From Daedaleopsis sinensis (taxonomy: Eukaryota > Basidiomycota > Agaricomycetes > Polyporales > Polyporaceae): DNA of 64,000 nt. Numbering within the stretch: position 1 is the stretch's first letter; each line of letters begins with the position of its first letter. Positions 35,545 through 50,135 of this stretch are shown here, in pieces. Made by a program: the position numbers and the translations under genes. The stretch lies in assembly GCA_033807695.1 (NCBI GenBank), contig CM066301.1, positions 2,666,001 through 2,730,000 on the forward strand, written 5' to 3'. The notes below the pieces were generated by a model. The model was not told where the DNA came from and did not search any database. It saw nothing but the letters and a program-made list of their open reading frames with translations.

Positions 35545-37137
35545 TTACTTCTGCACTGGCCCTCTGACAACTTCGCGTGCACGGACGTAGTTAGACCAGA
35601 ACACCTTCCAGTCTGTCTCCAACGTGCCTTCTCCCGGCTTGCCGATCTCGCCAGCTCTGTCTCTCCCTACACCCGCCCATCCAAGAGCGCGTTCATAGCA
35701 TTCCAGAGCCTTGGTGGGTGCATCTGGGGAGCCTGAGCCCTCCGTAAGGACACCGATGAGATTCCACGCCTCGGCCGCAGTCCTACGAGCATCGCGCAGG
35801 AGTGCCTTCGCTGGCCCACTCATGGAAGGCGACTTCGTATATTCGGGTACTAGAGGCGTTTCAGACGCGGGTGGGTGTGGAATCGCAGAGCCAGGGGCAT
35901 CGGGATGGGTGGCAGGGAGACCGGAGAGGGAGAGGGCAACACGTTCGGACGATTCCGCGGCTCGAGAAAGCCATTCGACCGACGTCGCAGGCTTCGTTCG
36001 TAGTGCGTAAAGAACTTCGGCGAGGTGAATAGAGAGGATAGATGAGCGGTGAAGGACGTATAGAAGGTGCAGTGCTTGGGGAGGCGTCGCAGAGTCAAAC
36101 GACTGAGGAGAAGGTAGGGAGCGGAGGAGGGTTATGGAAGATTCCTCCAAAGCTTGCGCTTGACGAAGCTGGCCTGTTGTCGCATAGTAGGCTGACAAGG
36201 ACACAAGCGATGACACCAATGTCCTTTGGGCCATAGGCGACGACGGTATAGACTCTGGGACAGTCGGTGGTACGTTGGAGATCGCAGATTTGTCCTGACC
36301 TCTGGTGAGTTGGATCGAACGTGCCCACCACGACAGAGCATCTTCAGTGTCTCCCAATCTCCTGTTGAGGTCGCCTAGCTTGAGCGCGATGCGAGCAGCC
36401 TGAGCACCCTGTCCCGCAAGGTTTGCCCAGACGCGCTCGTATTCTGACCGAGCTTCGTCCAAGGCATTCCGATTACCCATCCGTTCCACCACATCGGCGC
36501 GCCGAGCGAGCAGCGCGGTCAGAGTCATCGGATGGCCTTTCCCTTTTGCGGACGCTTGCTCTGCAATCTCGATGGCGATACGGAGGAACTCTTGCGCGTA
36601 TTCCAGGCTGGCTTGGATGGGGGCGAGAGTAGGACGCTGCCCTTCCCGCCCGGAGAAAGCTTTGGAGCCGACCACGCTCGTGTTGGAACCCGTGCCCCAG
36701 TTCATGACCATCCATGCGCTCCTAACCGCATGCTTCCCAGAGAACCCGAGAGCTGAGTCGGTCCCTCCTTTTGGCGAACCAGTCCACCTCTCCGCCTCGA
36801 GATCCCACTCCCACTTCTTCGTCTCCTCGTCGGTTTCTGCAGCAAGACCCACATGCTCCACATACATGTGCGCGCCCTCAAAGGCAGTCAATGTGGTTAA
36901 TGCGACGGTGAATACGCCGATCGCGGTGAACTTGAAGAAGCGTTTGAAGAAATCAATGGTGAACATGGTGTGTGCAGCATAGCTATCGCTCAGATAGGGT
37001 CCGGGAGCCGCCTCCCTAGGAAGGGGAGCCGGAGGGCGGGTGTCGTCGGATGCATGTCGACGAAGAAGAAGACGAGTCGCAGGAGGAGGCCGACGGGGAA
37101 GACCGACAGAAATTCGTCGACGAGTCGTTGAGAGCAT
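35545..37137 (-). CDS. Mitochondrial TPR protein with one membrane helix
   Basis: Single-exon gene. ATG 37137 gives MLSTTRRRISVGLPRRPPPA, an Arg-rich presequence with no acidic residues. The hydrophobic helix RFFKFTAIGVFTVALTTLTAF follows at about residues 68-90, then a soluble domain with TPR-like helix pairs (LEYAQEFLRIAIEIAEQAS, NALDEARSEYERVWANLAGQ, GDTEDALSWWARSIQLTRG, ATTGQLRQAQALEESSITLL, PTKALECYERALGWAGVG). The architecture (presequence, TM, TPRs toward the intermembrane space) resembles yeast Mgr3, an adaptor of the i-AAA protease Yme1, and a YME1 gene lies in this window. The resemblance is architectural and I cannot confirm orthology. The divergent partner is XPD. Confidence 0.82.
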   Translation of the reverse strand: MLSTTRRRISVGLPRRPPPATRLLLRRHASDDTRPPAPLPREAAPGPYLSDSYAAHTMFTIDFFKRFFKFTAIGVFTVALTTLTAFEGAHMYVEHVGLAAETDEETKKWEWDLEAERWTGSPKGGTDSALGFSGKHAVRSAWMVMNWGTGSNTSVVGSKAFSGREGQRPTLAPIQASLEYAQEFLRIAIEIAEQASAKGKGHPMTLTALLARRADVVERMGNRNALDEARSEYERVWANLAGQGAQAARIALKLGDLNRRLGDTEDALSWWARSIQLTRGQDKSAISNVPPTVPESIPSSPMAQRTLVSSLVSLSAYYATTGQLRQAQALEESSITLLRSLPSPQSFDSATPPQALHLLYVLHRSSILSIHLAEVLYALRTKPATSVEWLSRAAESSERVALSLSGLPATHPDAPGSAIPHPPASETPLVPEYTKSPSMSGPAKALLRDARRTAAEAWNLIGVLTEGSGSPDAPTKALECYERALGWAGVGRDRAGEIGKPGEGTLETDWKVFWSNYVRAREVVRGPVQK

Positions 37138-37338
37138 CTTCGAGCTGAGGAGGCGCGTCAGAGGCGTGTTTCCGTGACGCAAACGGCCTGTGACGTCGAC
37201 AACGTGCTACGTCACAGTCCCACGCTCTTACGCGCGACGCGTCTCTTCGCGTTACAACTGCACCTTGTCTCCGGACCACGGTCATCTCCTCTGTCAGTCG
37301 ACGCGGAGAGCCCCCTACGCCACTCTTCATCACTAATC
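37138..37338. promoter_or_regulatory. Shared divergent upstream region (TPR protein / XPD)
   Basis: Only 201 bp separate two divergent ATGs. The segment contains several TGACG/CGTCA words (GACGTC near 37193; CGTCAC near 37211), which are potential bZIP/CRE-like sites. Their function is not shown. Confidence 0.45.
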
Positions 37339-40300
37339 ATGAAATTCTATATTGACGACCTCCCTGTGAGTGTGTGTTCAAGATGCTAGGGAACATGATG
37401 CTCAACAGTTGGTTCAGATAATATTCCCTTATGACCGAATATATCCTGGTACGGACTAGGGAATTCTCCTGTGCTAGTGTTTACCACTGAGCCCTGATTT
37501 GTAGAGCAATATGCTTACATGTGTGATCTGAAACGTACTCTGGATGCAACGGTGCGCTCACTTGGTACTTTTGGATAGTGTCCTGCAAGCTCACGATCTA
37601 TCAGGGGCATTGTTTACTAGAAATGCCGTCCGGGACCGGCAAGACGGTCTCACTTCTGTCTCTCATTGTATCATATCAGCAAGTATGCTACTGTGTATCT
37701 GCTCGATGGTGCAGTGCTGATTATACTTTAGTTCTACCCCACGAAGAGGAAGCTCATATATTGCTCTCGAACGGTTCCAGAAATCGAGAAGGCACTCTCT
37801 GAGCTCAAGCGTCTGATGGACTACCGTATAGAATGTGCCGAGAACGATGAGCAACGGGAGAAGGAGAAGAACTTCTATGGCATCGGTCTCACGAGTCGTA
37901 AGAATTTATGTATCCATCCTGAGGTAAGTGTCGCGACGTGGAGAAGGGGACCTCACATATGTTGTCGCAGTACACTCCCAAAACGCTCTTCTCCCATGCC
38001 ACTAAGCTAACGGTCGTGCCCCATCAGGTTTCGAAGGAGAAGAAGGGTAAAGTAGTCGACGCTCGATGTCGCGACCTCACAAATTCCGCAGCGTGCACGA
38101 AGGGTCGTGAGAATCCAGGCTCCGTTGACCTGTGTGACTGGCATGAGGTTTGTTCACGTCCGTTCGAATGTCAATCGCTGAGTTGACCACGGTCCAGAAT
38201 CTCGGAAAGTTAGAACCCGGTAACCTGATTCCACCCGGGATCTGGACATTGGCAGATGTTCTCCAGTATGGCAGGGACAATCGGATATGTCCCTATTTTC
38301 TCGTCCGTCGGATGGTAAGTCTTCACGGGTTGTACAATGAGTCAGAATCTCTAACAACGTCATAGATGCCGTTTGTAGACATCGTCATCTACTCCTTCCA
38401 CTACCTTCTGGACCCGAAAGTAGCGGAGCAGGTGTCCAAAGAGCTGTCAAAAGATGCTATCGTCGTCTTCGACGAAGCCCACAACATCGGTAAGCAGATC
38501 CGGAAGCACGTAACATGTTCGTGTTCATGTGGCTAACACGTGTATAGACAACGTTTGTATAGAATCCCTAAGCATCGATCTCACGAGACCCATGCTGGAT
38601 TCCGCGGCGCGCAGCGTGATACGGCTTGATGACAAGATCGAAGAGTGAACGAAGTCCTTGTGACATTCAGAGCTCTAATGTCGACTGAAACCATCCACAG
38701 GATCAAGAAAACGGACGCCTCAAAACTCCAGGACGAATATGCTAAGTTGGTTGAAGGTCTGCAGGAGGCCAGTAGCGCGGAAGACGCGTTCGTGTCCAAT
38801 CCAGGTAAGGTTCAGTTTTCGTGAGCGTGGCTTGACAGTCCAGTTAAAAACCTTACTCGAACGCGGTGTTAGTGCTACCGGAAGATCTGCTGAAAGAAGC
38901 CATCCCTGGAAACATCCGGAAAGCGGAGCATTTTGTCGCGTTCCTCAAACGCTTCGTCGAGTACCTGAAGGTCTGCATCCGATACCAACCATCTTCCTGG
39001 AGCTATCCTCTGATGGGTTAGCCTGTCTGCAGACACGCATGCGCGTTCTGCACGTGGTCGCAGAAACGCCGCTTTCCTTCCTGCAGCACCTCAAGGACAT
39101 TACGTATATCGAGCGGCGACCATTACGGTGTGTGGCGTAGCATTTTCGTGCCGCGGCATGGGCGTCTGACCGCAAGTTTGGTAGATTCTGCGCGGAGCGC
39201 CTGCAGTCCCTTGTGCGGACTTTGGAACTCAGTCGCGTTGACGAATTCGCGTCCCTGCAGAAGGTGGCCAGCTTCGCCACTCTAGTAGCAACTTACGAGA
39301 AAGGTACGCGAAATTTTCGTGTCGCTTGAACGGCGCACACTCATGCCATCGCAGGCTTCCTCCTCATCCTCGAGCCATTCGAGACGGAAAATGCCACGGT
39401 GCCCAACCCCATTTTCCACCTTACGTGTGTTGTTCCCCGGGATACGCCACAGGCAGTCTGACCCACGAGATCGAACAGGTGCCTCGACCCTGCGATCGCC
39501 ATCAAGCCAGTTTTCGAGCGATTCAGCACGGTGGTCATCACGTCCGGGACGCTCTCGCCGCTGGACATGTATCCAAAGATGCTGCAGTTCACCCCGGTCG
39601 TCCAGGAGACGTACGCGATGTCGCTCACCCGCAACTCCTTCCTCCCGCTCGTAAGTTTTTTTTTCCTTTCACCCCGTAATCATGGGACGCGAGCTAACCG
39701 CGCGTGCATGACAGGTCATCACGCGTGGGAGTGACCAGGTCGCGATCAGCTCGCGGTTCGAGGTGCGGAACGACCCCGCGGTCGTGCGCAACTTCGGGAG
39801 CATCCTCGTCGAGTACAGCAAGATCGTGCCGGACGGCATCGTCGCGTTCTTCCCGAGCTATCTGTACATGGAGAGCATCGTGGCCGCGTGGAACGACATG
39901 GTGAGCCGCGCCAGGGTGCCGTCCGCTGCCTGCCGCATCCCTGACCGTGGTGGTGCGCCAGGGCATCCTGAACGAAGTATGGAAGCACAAGCTGATCTTC
40001 GTCGAAACCCCGGATGCGAACGAGACGAGCATCGCGCTAGAGAATTACCGGAGGGTGAGCAGATCTGCCGGCCTCCGCTCTGGGACCGCGGTTTGCGTTA
40101 CTGACCCCGGCCGCAAATGGTTCCTGCAGGCGTGCGACAACGGCCGCGGAGCAGTCCTTCTGTCCGTCGCGCGTGGCAAGGTGTCTGAAGGCATCGACTT
40201 CGACCACAACTACGGGCGGGCGGTAGTAATGTTCGGGTACGGTCCACGCCGCTGTGCGCTACAGGGTCTACTGCTGACACTTCGCCGACGCAGGGTGCCG

Positions 40301-40877
40301 TACCAATACACGGAGAGCCGGATCCTGAAGGCACGGCTGGAGTATCTACGAGACGCGTACCGGATTCGCGAGTCCGAGTTCCTGGGCTTCGACGCCATGC
40401 GGAACGCGGCACAGTGTGTCGGGCGCGTCCTGCGCGGAAAAACGGATTGGGGCCTGATGGTGTTCGCGGACAAAGTATGTGCCCGCCTGATGCATGCTGC
40501 GCGCACGGAACGGACGCTGACGGGAGCCGCGCGCTCGCCCACAGCGTTTCGCGCGGGCGGACAAGCGCGCGAAGCTGCCGCGGTGGATCAACCAGTACAT
40601 CACGGAGACGGCGGCGAACCTGTCGACGGACATGGCGCTGACGCTCTCGAAGCAGTTCATGCGGATGATCTCGCAGAACCCGAACGAGAACCAGACGGGG
40701 ATCTCGCTCTGGACACTGGAGGACATCGAGCGAGCGCAGGCGAAGCAGCGGGAGCTCGCGCTCGCGCAGGAGGCGGAGCAGCCGGCGGACGCGGCGATGG
40801 ACGACGGCTCCGGCGACGAGTACGGGGACGGGGGCATCGACGACGCGGCGCTGGGTGCGCTGGAGCTGGATGTATAG
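37339..40877 (+). CDS. RAD3: TFIIH DNA helicase RAD3/XPD
   Basis: Superfamily 2 5'-3' helicase of TFIIH, needed for nucleotide excision repair and transcription initiation. ATG 37339 gives MKFYIDDLP, then [16 protein letters not shown]. Walker [16 protein letters not shown]. The four iron-sulfur cysteines sit in [21 protein letters not shown] and ICPYFLVRR. The DEAH box is [13 protein letters not shown]. The Arch domain follows ([31 protein letters not shown]). HD2 motifs: [53 protein letters not shown] and the motif VI region [18 protein letters not shown]. The C-terminus reads LPRWINQYI, then an acidic tail ([16 protein letters not shown]). The gene has close to twenty short introns. All family residues inspected are present. 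Confidence 0.95.
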
Positions 40878-40969
40878 GCTTGTCTACGTTGTACAGGTGC
40901 GGGCCCGGGAGCGTACTTAATACAGGTATGTACAGATCGTGGGGGTCGTGTGCGAGGGAACGTCGTGGA

Positions 40970-41298
40970 TCAGGCACAGCGGGGACATTTGGTATTCACC
41001 TGCGATGGGTCAGAGCGCGGCTGGGAACGAGAGAGGGGGGGGACGGACCTCGTGGGTGATGAGCCGTTCGGGTTGGCTGGCGGGGCGGCGGTGAGCGGTG
41101 GGCAGGGGCAGGAGGAGGAGGGGGGCGGACGCACGTGAAGTATCTGCGGCAGCGACAGACGGAGGTAGAGCCACAGTTGTTTGGGTGGGCGGAGCTGTGG
41201 AAGCAGTCGGGTTGTGCGCAGTCGATGTTGATCTCGCCGGAGAACGTCAAGTGACCGCATTGTGTGGCCTTCCAGAGGCGCAACTGGCGATGGCACAT
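40970..41298 (-). CDS. Small Cys-rich (CxxC) basidiomycete protein
   Basis: About 89 residues in two exons. ATG 41298 gives [20 protein letters not shown], then [20 protein letters not shown] and [14 protein letters not shown]. An intron GTGCGTCCGC...CCCCGCCAG (phase 2) joins to [13 protein letters not shown] and the end KCPRCA, with TGA at 40970-40972. I recall short Agaricomycete hypothetical proteins of the same plan: CGH...IDC...C..HP..C...C.CRRY..QPE...K.CP.C. The regular Cys/His spacing suggests bound zinc. The function is unknown. The joined frame produces exactly the expected QPE-type motif after CRRYF, which is why I trust the splice. The 3' end is only 92 bp from the end of XPD. Longer overlapping frames here are judged to be shadows. 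Confidence 0.65.
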
Positions 41299-43762
41299 CT
41301 GGCGGATCACTCGCGAGATCTGGGAGAGTGGACGGGGACGACCGAGCGGGCCACTCACCACGGGCGCTTTGCGGTCGGCGGAGGTAGGACGAGCTCCTGG
41401 GCGGATGCTGCTCGCCGTGGCTGGGCGGGTCCCCTCGATGGCGATCGGGCTTCTTGTAGGTCCACGGCCACCCGAGTGGTTTGCACGTTTGAGCGGAACG
41501 TTGAACCAGCGGCCGTCGCGCGCGCTGGGCCCCTTCGCGCTGCCGTCGCCGCGTGCTGCGCTGCTGCTGCTGCTGCTTCGCTGACGTCGCCGTCGGAGTC
41601 GTCGCTGGCCTGGCCTGGGCGCGGGTCTGTCGTGGTCGTGGGCGGCGGGTCGTAGGCGGCGGGAGAGGGGACTGCTGGCCTTTTACGCAAGACGGGGGCC
41701 CATTAATGTCTGCGGGTGGGAGCGCAGGGGCCTCGCCAGATGATCGTATGTAGGGCGAGCATGTGCAGTGCGCATCGATTGGCGGACGCGGGGGCGGCAG
41801 TGGCCCGTCCCAGCCAGCCATTCGTCCACCACCAACACACCCACCCGCTTCAGATGGAACAACCCACACCCGCTTCCGGCAGCTCGTACCCGATGCCCCG
41901 GCCCCGGACAATCCCGCATGGCTCGACCCCGGACACCCTGAGCGGTGTGAACGTCCTCTCCTACCCTACGGTGCTCGCTGGTCCACCATGGACGCCGCTC
42001 TCAGAGCATTCTACTCCTCCTCCCCATCTCCTCCAGCGACTCAGCTCTTCTTGCAGCGCGGCGCTCCGTCAGCCAGCACGGCGCTTCCGCGCTCGAACTA
42101 TCCGGTCTGAAACATGTTCGTCGCCCAGCGCCGTTCACCCCATCACTCGCGAGCTCCTCAGGGGTCCGACGTCAACACACCGGTCCAGCCATGCCGTCTT
42201 CGCTCCTATGCGTCCAAATGTCTACTTGCTCACCGAGCAAAAAAACACACGACAACGTGCTTTCACACCGCTCATAGAATATCGCACGAGGTATAACGCA
42301 TGAAGTATAAGTATCCCCGTACTCCTCCTCGATGCTTCCCCGCAAAATCAGACTCCCGATGCGCAAATTTACCCAGGCCTCGTGGTGGCGACCGCTGACG
42401 TCCAGTCCGACCCTGGTCATCCTCGACCAGACTAGACTCAATGTAGATATCGCTTCTGTGCCCCTCGCGACATCCATACCTGCTCTTTACCGCCCCATAA
42501 TTCTATCCGCGCACGCAACCACTCGTCGTCCACCAGCCCCCGGCGTCGTCATCACTTCGAGGGTGTCATAACCGCGCCTGACTCCCGACCCCCAAGTCTG
42601 CGCCTCCGACCACCGAGCAGGGATCCTTGTGGCCCTCTCGGCTCATTCACCGACTACTCTCCTCGCAATGAATCCAAAAACTCCATTCTTCCGGCCTCCC
42701 GTCCGCCATTACGTCTATGGTGTGCTATTCCAACATCCGGTCCGATACACCCTCTCCTTCGGCTGGTTCTCCGACTCGGGGCGAGTCGAGGTACACACTC
42801 ATGTGTCATCAACACCGCCGTTCTCATCTCACCATGACCGAGATTCACTCGCACGACTAGTCTGAACGCCCACGGCGCTATCTCTCTGAGGCCCATCATA
42901 CTTCAAACACCGAAGGGATCTTCGCCGCTGAAGGTCGCAGCGGCCCTGTGATCGTCACTGAATGTTCTACGTAGACCTGCGGTTTTCCATGTCAGACCCT
43001 CTGTGAGTTTATAACTCTATCCACCAAGCACGACTACACTTATCGATGCGGCGCGATAGGTAGACGGCGGCGCGTGGATCCGTGGAGATCGCAGGACCCC
43101 AAATTGTCTTGGGTTTGGGTCGTCCGAGCGCATCGGCACAAGACACCTTTTTACGCAAAAGCCAAAAGTTCGCCCACGGCGACGTAATTATCTCGCGGTG
43201 GCCCACCTCGCGACATAGCACGAATGCTCCCGTATGCGGACAGCTATCCCGTAAGGGTGCTCTCGAGGCTCCCGTCATTCCCGCCCGGCAACCATGCAAA
43301 TACGCGATGCTCTCCCTTGCCCTGGCCTGATACGTCCTGCCGACTTGGCCACCCGCTCGCTCGCGGCGCGAACCACGTGTGCACGAACACAGTCGGTCCG
43401 TTGGTTCACGGGATTCTCAGACCCTGCGCGCCCCCGCTAATGCCCCCGCGTTCCTGGCAAAGTCAAACTGAAGATTCGGTCGAACGCGGACGGGGTCTCA
43501 CTCTTGGTCGAGCGTGCCCGACCCGCTCTCGTCAGCGTGCCCCTCGCCTCGGGTGTCCACACGCCGTTCGCGCTCTTCTCCTTCGCATCCTTGTCTCCGT
43601 TAATTGCCCAGCACCCACGACGGCTGCAGTCCGACGTCGAAGGTCGAATGCTCGGCTTATCCTTGGCCCCGGGCTGCCCACCATGCATGTGCCGCCCTTC
43701 GGTCAATATCGCTCGGGCTCTCCGTTTCAGGCCATATGACTGCGTTCAGTCCGCCCATCGAA

Positions 43763-43786
43763 TACGTACGTACGTGCGTACGTGCA
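43763..43786. repeat. ACGT/GTAC microsatellite
   Basis: Alternating ACGT units (TACGTACGTACGTGCGTACG) in the gene-poor region. Self-complementary. No function evident. Confidence 0.65.
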
Positions 43787-44212
43787 CCCCTCCCGTGCCC
43801 GCAATCAGGTCAGCCTCCGGAGTGCTCTTTGACACATGATAGACGGCCCCATGCGCCGCAGACGCAGACACAGACACAGACGACGGCGCACTGGCGCGTC
43901 GTACCAGGCAGCGCGCTCCGCGCTGCCCACACCACACCTAGGCACGGCCCCGGACGCCTTCCTCCGCGCACCCGCCTGCGCATCCGCGAACCTCGCCCGT
44001 GCGTCTGGCGTCTGGCGTCCCGCGTCCCCGTCCCTCCCGGGCGCACGAGCACGAGCGCGGATACGGACGCGGACACGGCGCGCAGCCGAAGGTTGCCGGA
44101 GAACCAGCGACACGGTTTCCTCGGCGTACACCCCCGCCAGCCCTTCTCTCTTCCCTCAAGGTCCCTGCGACCCCAACCCCCTCCCCCTTCTTCTACGCCG
44201 CTGCCCCTCGCA

Positions 44213-44270
44213 CGCATCGGCGCATCCGTGGCATCCGTGCATCGGCGCATCCGTGCATCCATGCATCCGC
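44213..44270 (+). repeat. GCATCCGT-type minisatellite
   Basis: Five or six degenerate copies of GCATC(C/G)GTG/GCATCC in tandem, as in CGCATCCGTGGCATCCGTGC. Lies in the gene-poor region. Confidence 0.65.
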
Positions 44271-45323
44271 TGGTCTGTCCGTTAGCCCGTCTTCGCCGTC
44301 CGTGTGGTGCGCGTGGCCCGTCCGTCTGGCTCCCGTGCGTCGCGCCTAACCTTGTCTGGGGCCAGTGGCCCGTGGTGCGTGCCTCTCCTCAGTCTCGGTC
44401 CCCGGCCCTCGAACACAGACTCCCACTGCAGCGTGCCAGTGCGCCGCGAACCCCGCCGCACCGCTAGAAGCAGAAGCACGGGATTCCGTGCTGATACATA
44501 CGCGCGCTGCGTCACGGACGACGCACGCACGCACGGTACTCATGAGGTCGCAGGCCCCAGCCTGAGCTCAGGGCGCGGCCCTGCGGAGCGCCCGCTCGAG
44601 CATGTACGTATGTGCATACTGGGTCCCGGAACGCGGATGCGCATACGTGATACGTACAAGTGAGTACGTGCCATGTGCGCTGACTGCCGACGCTCTGGCA
44701 CTCACTGGCAGGACACCCACGGCTCTGTTGACGTCGCCCGGGAGCATGTCCAAGCAGGTCGGGACGGGCGTATGCACTCCGGGCAGCCACAACGCGGTCG
44801 CAGCACAAGGTACCGTAGCTTACGCCCGGATCCCCCATCTCCCTCAGTCTCCGAAGACCCCCAGTGGTGCGTCGTGCACGCTCCGGCGGCTCGGGGAGCG
44901 CCTGCGTCGAAGCCGCCCCGCCTCAGTCGCGACTCGCAGCCCCGCAGGCTCGCACGCCCGCCCCTTCCTCCTCGCGGCCTTCTCACACGCTGCTGTAAGG
45001 CGGCTCGATAAGCCCCCTAGTGCCAGTCACAGGCCTCCTGCAGCGTGCGCGGCGGCTCGCGTGTTCCCACCCTGGTCCTCGCGAGCACCAGCACCAGCTC
45101 AGGCCGCTGGCCTGGAAGTCCTCGCTAGTCGCGGGTTCGCGAGCTCCGCACTCACGCGGCACGCGGCGCTCGACTCTTTCCGCGGGGTGCTCGGGGACGT
45201 CGCCGCACAAACCATGGCGCTGCGGGAGCGCAAATCATAGAGGCCCAGCAAGCCTGCTGCCAGTGGGGAATCACGGTCCCTACGCAGTGTGTGCGCACAC
45301 AATGTACTTACTCATCATGAATG

Positions 45324-45396
45324 TCATGCAACGTATTCATGTCGCAGCCGCACGCCGTCACCGTGCACGGCTGCGACGCCAACACGTCATGCATGA
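45324..45396. repeat. Imperfect palindrome, about 73 bp
   Basis: Perfect 10-bp arms GTCGCAGCCG (45341-45350) and CGGCTGCGAC (45368-45377) flank a 17-bp loop. They are extended outward by TCATGCA (45324-45330) and TGCATGA (45390-45396) with a small indel. Both strands therefore translate to related peptides. Could form a hairpin or bind a dimeric protein; neither is shown. Confidence 0.7.
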
Positions 45397-45862
45397 TGGA
45401 CGGGCCCGCGGCCGGGGCGGCGGGGCATTCTCTCGACAAAGTGAACCTTGCTCGTTCGCTGAGTTTCGCTGCGCCGGGAGGACGGAGGAAGCCAGGGGAA
45501 GGGGACCCACGCACCGTACCCGCGGCCGCCCATTGGCCGGCGCGAGGACGTCGTCGATCTGCCAGAATTGTCCTGCGGGCCCAGGGCGAGAGAACCCAAG
45601 AGTGTTTGTACGTACGAGCGCGAAGCGTCCGCGCTAGCTGCGACGGATCACCCGGCGGGAGCTCGCGAGAAGGGGCGGGAGCCAGGACCTTGGACACTGC
45701 GGCCGGGCGCGCTGCGGACTTTCGGGAAGCAGAAGGGAGGGGCGACGTATATTTACAACAGACCGGACCAGGAGCGCGAGCGGCAGACCGCATGTACGAT
45801 GACCACGGATTAGACCCACTAAATATCTATGCGAGTATGCGAGGCAGACAGACGTGCGAGTG

Positions 45863-49445
<3,583 letters not shown>

Positions 49446-50135
49446 TGCGTTAGCCTATATTCGTGAAGTCAGTAGAAGGTACTCACAAGAGACATCGACA
49501 TCGTCGATGACGAGGTCGGATGACCTGGCAAGATGGGGACACAGTCCTGGTGGGCGAACGGTAGAAGATGACGGTGCCACCGCTGTGGCAGACGCGGTCT
49601 CGAAAGACGGGTCACCGGCACGTGCATTACGCAAGCCAGACCAGCGCTTCTAACAGACGCTTGCGGCCTGCAGGCAGCAGAACCAGCTCAGTTCTACTAA
49701 CATTCGTCTAGATCTATCTACCGTATATAGCAAGCCTGCAGGACAAACATCGTGGTTCGGTCAACAAGTACCTCTTCCATGTTCTACCCGGATTCATCGT
49801 GCCCGACAAAGGAAAAGGATCTCGTCTACATCGCGCCGGATTCAAGTCGCCATAAGTTTCTATCTGGACTTTCTCATTGTTATCCTCTCAATAGTATTTG
49901 ATGCGGCTTTCCATAGATTTGGGCAACCGCAGACTCCATCCATCTATCGTACACTGGCACAAATATTTGTCTCCTGTTGGACCCAGCGCGGCGCCACCAG
50001 CCGAAGCCCGACGTGCTCCTTGTGAGATGACGTCGAAATGACCATCGGTCACCGGTTCCCCACGTATCCACTGCAGCATAAATCGCATGAAATCATTTGC
50101 TTCCGCTAACTCACACACCTCCTTGCACATCCGCC
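49446..50135. promoter_or_regulatory. Divergent upstream region (YME1 / DUF726)
   Basis: About 690 bp between divergent genes. The 49450-49640 part has an open minus-strand frame and may hold a YME1 first exon or 5' UTR. Otherwise nothing is supported. Confidence 0.4.

Larger units (their letters stand above)
41299..45862. other. 4.5-kb GC-rich, low-complexity gene-poor region
   Basis: The largest gap in the window. Open frames up to 287 codons occur on several strands and frames at once, as expected from high GC and scarce stop codons, and none shows a domain. A start-like segment at 41854 (MEQPTPASGSSYPMPRPRTI) and a minus-strand segment at 42172-42477 (GLDVSGRHHEAWVNLRIGSL) have slightly more protein-like composition but no resolvable exon partners. 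From 43700 to 45300 the DNA is rich in CGCG, GCATCC and ACGT words. It could be promoter/5' UTR of an unrecognised gene, a decayed locus or a regulatory stretch. Confidence 0.4.

Noticed and set aside
41098..41911. 185-codon plus and 313-codon minus open frames
   Set aside because: They overlap the well-supported small Cys-rich gene in other frames and are Pro/Arg/Gly-rich. Only the last part of the minus frame is real, as the second exon of the Cys-rich protein.
43604..44467. 287-codon plus-strand open frame and opposing minus frames
   Set aside because: Several strands are open at once with Arg/Pro/Ser-rich composition and repeats. This is expected from scarce stop codons at high GC. No domain or splice pattern.
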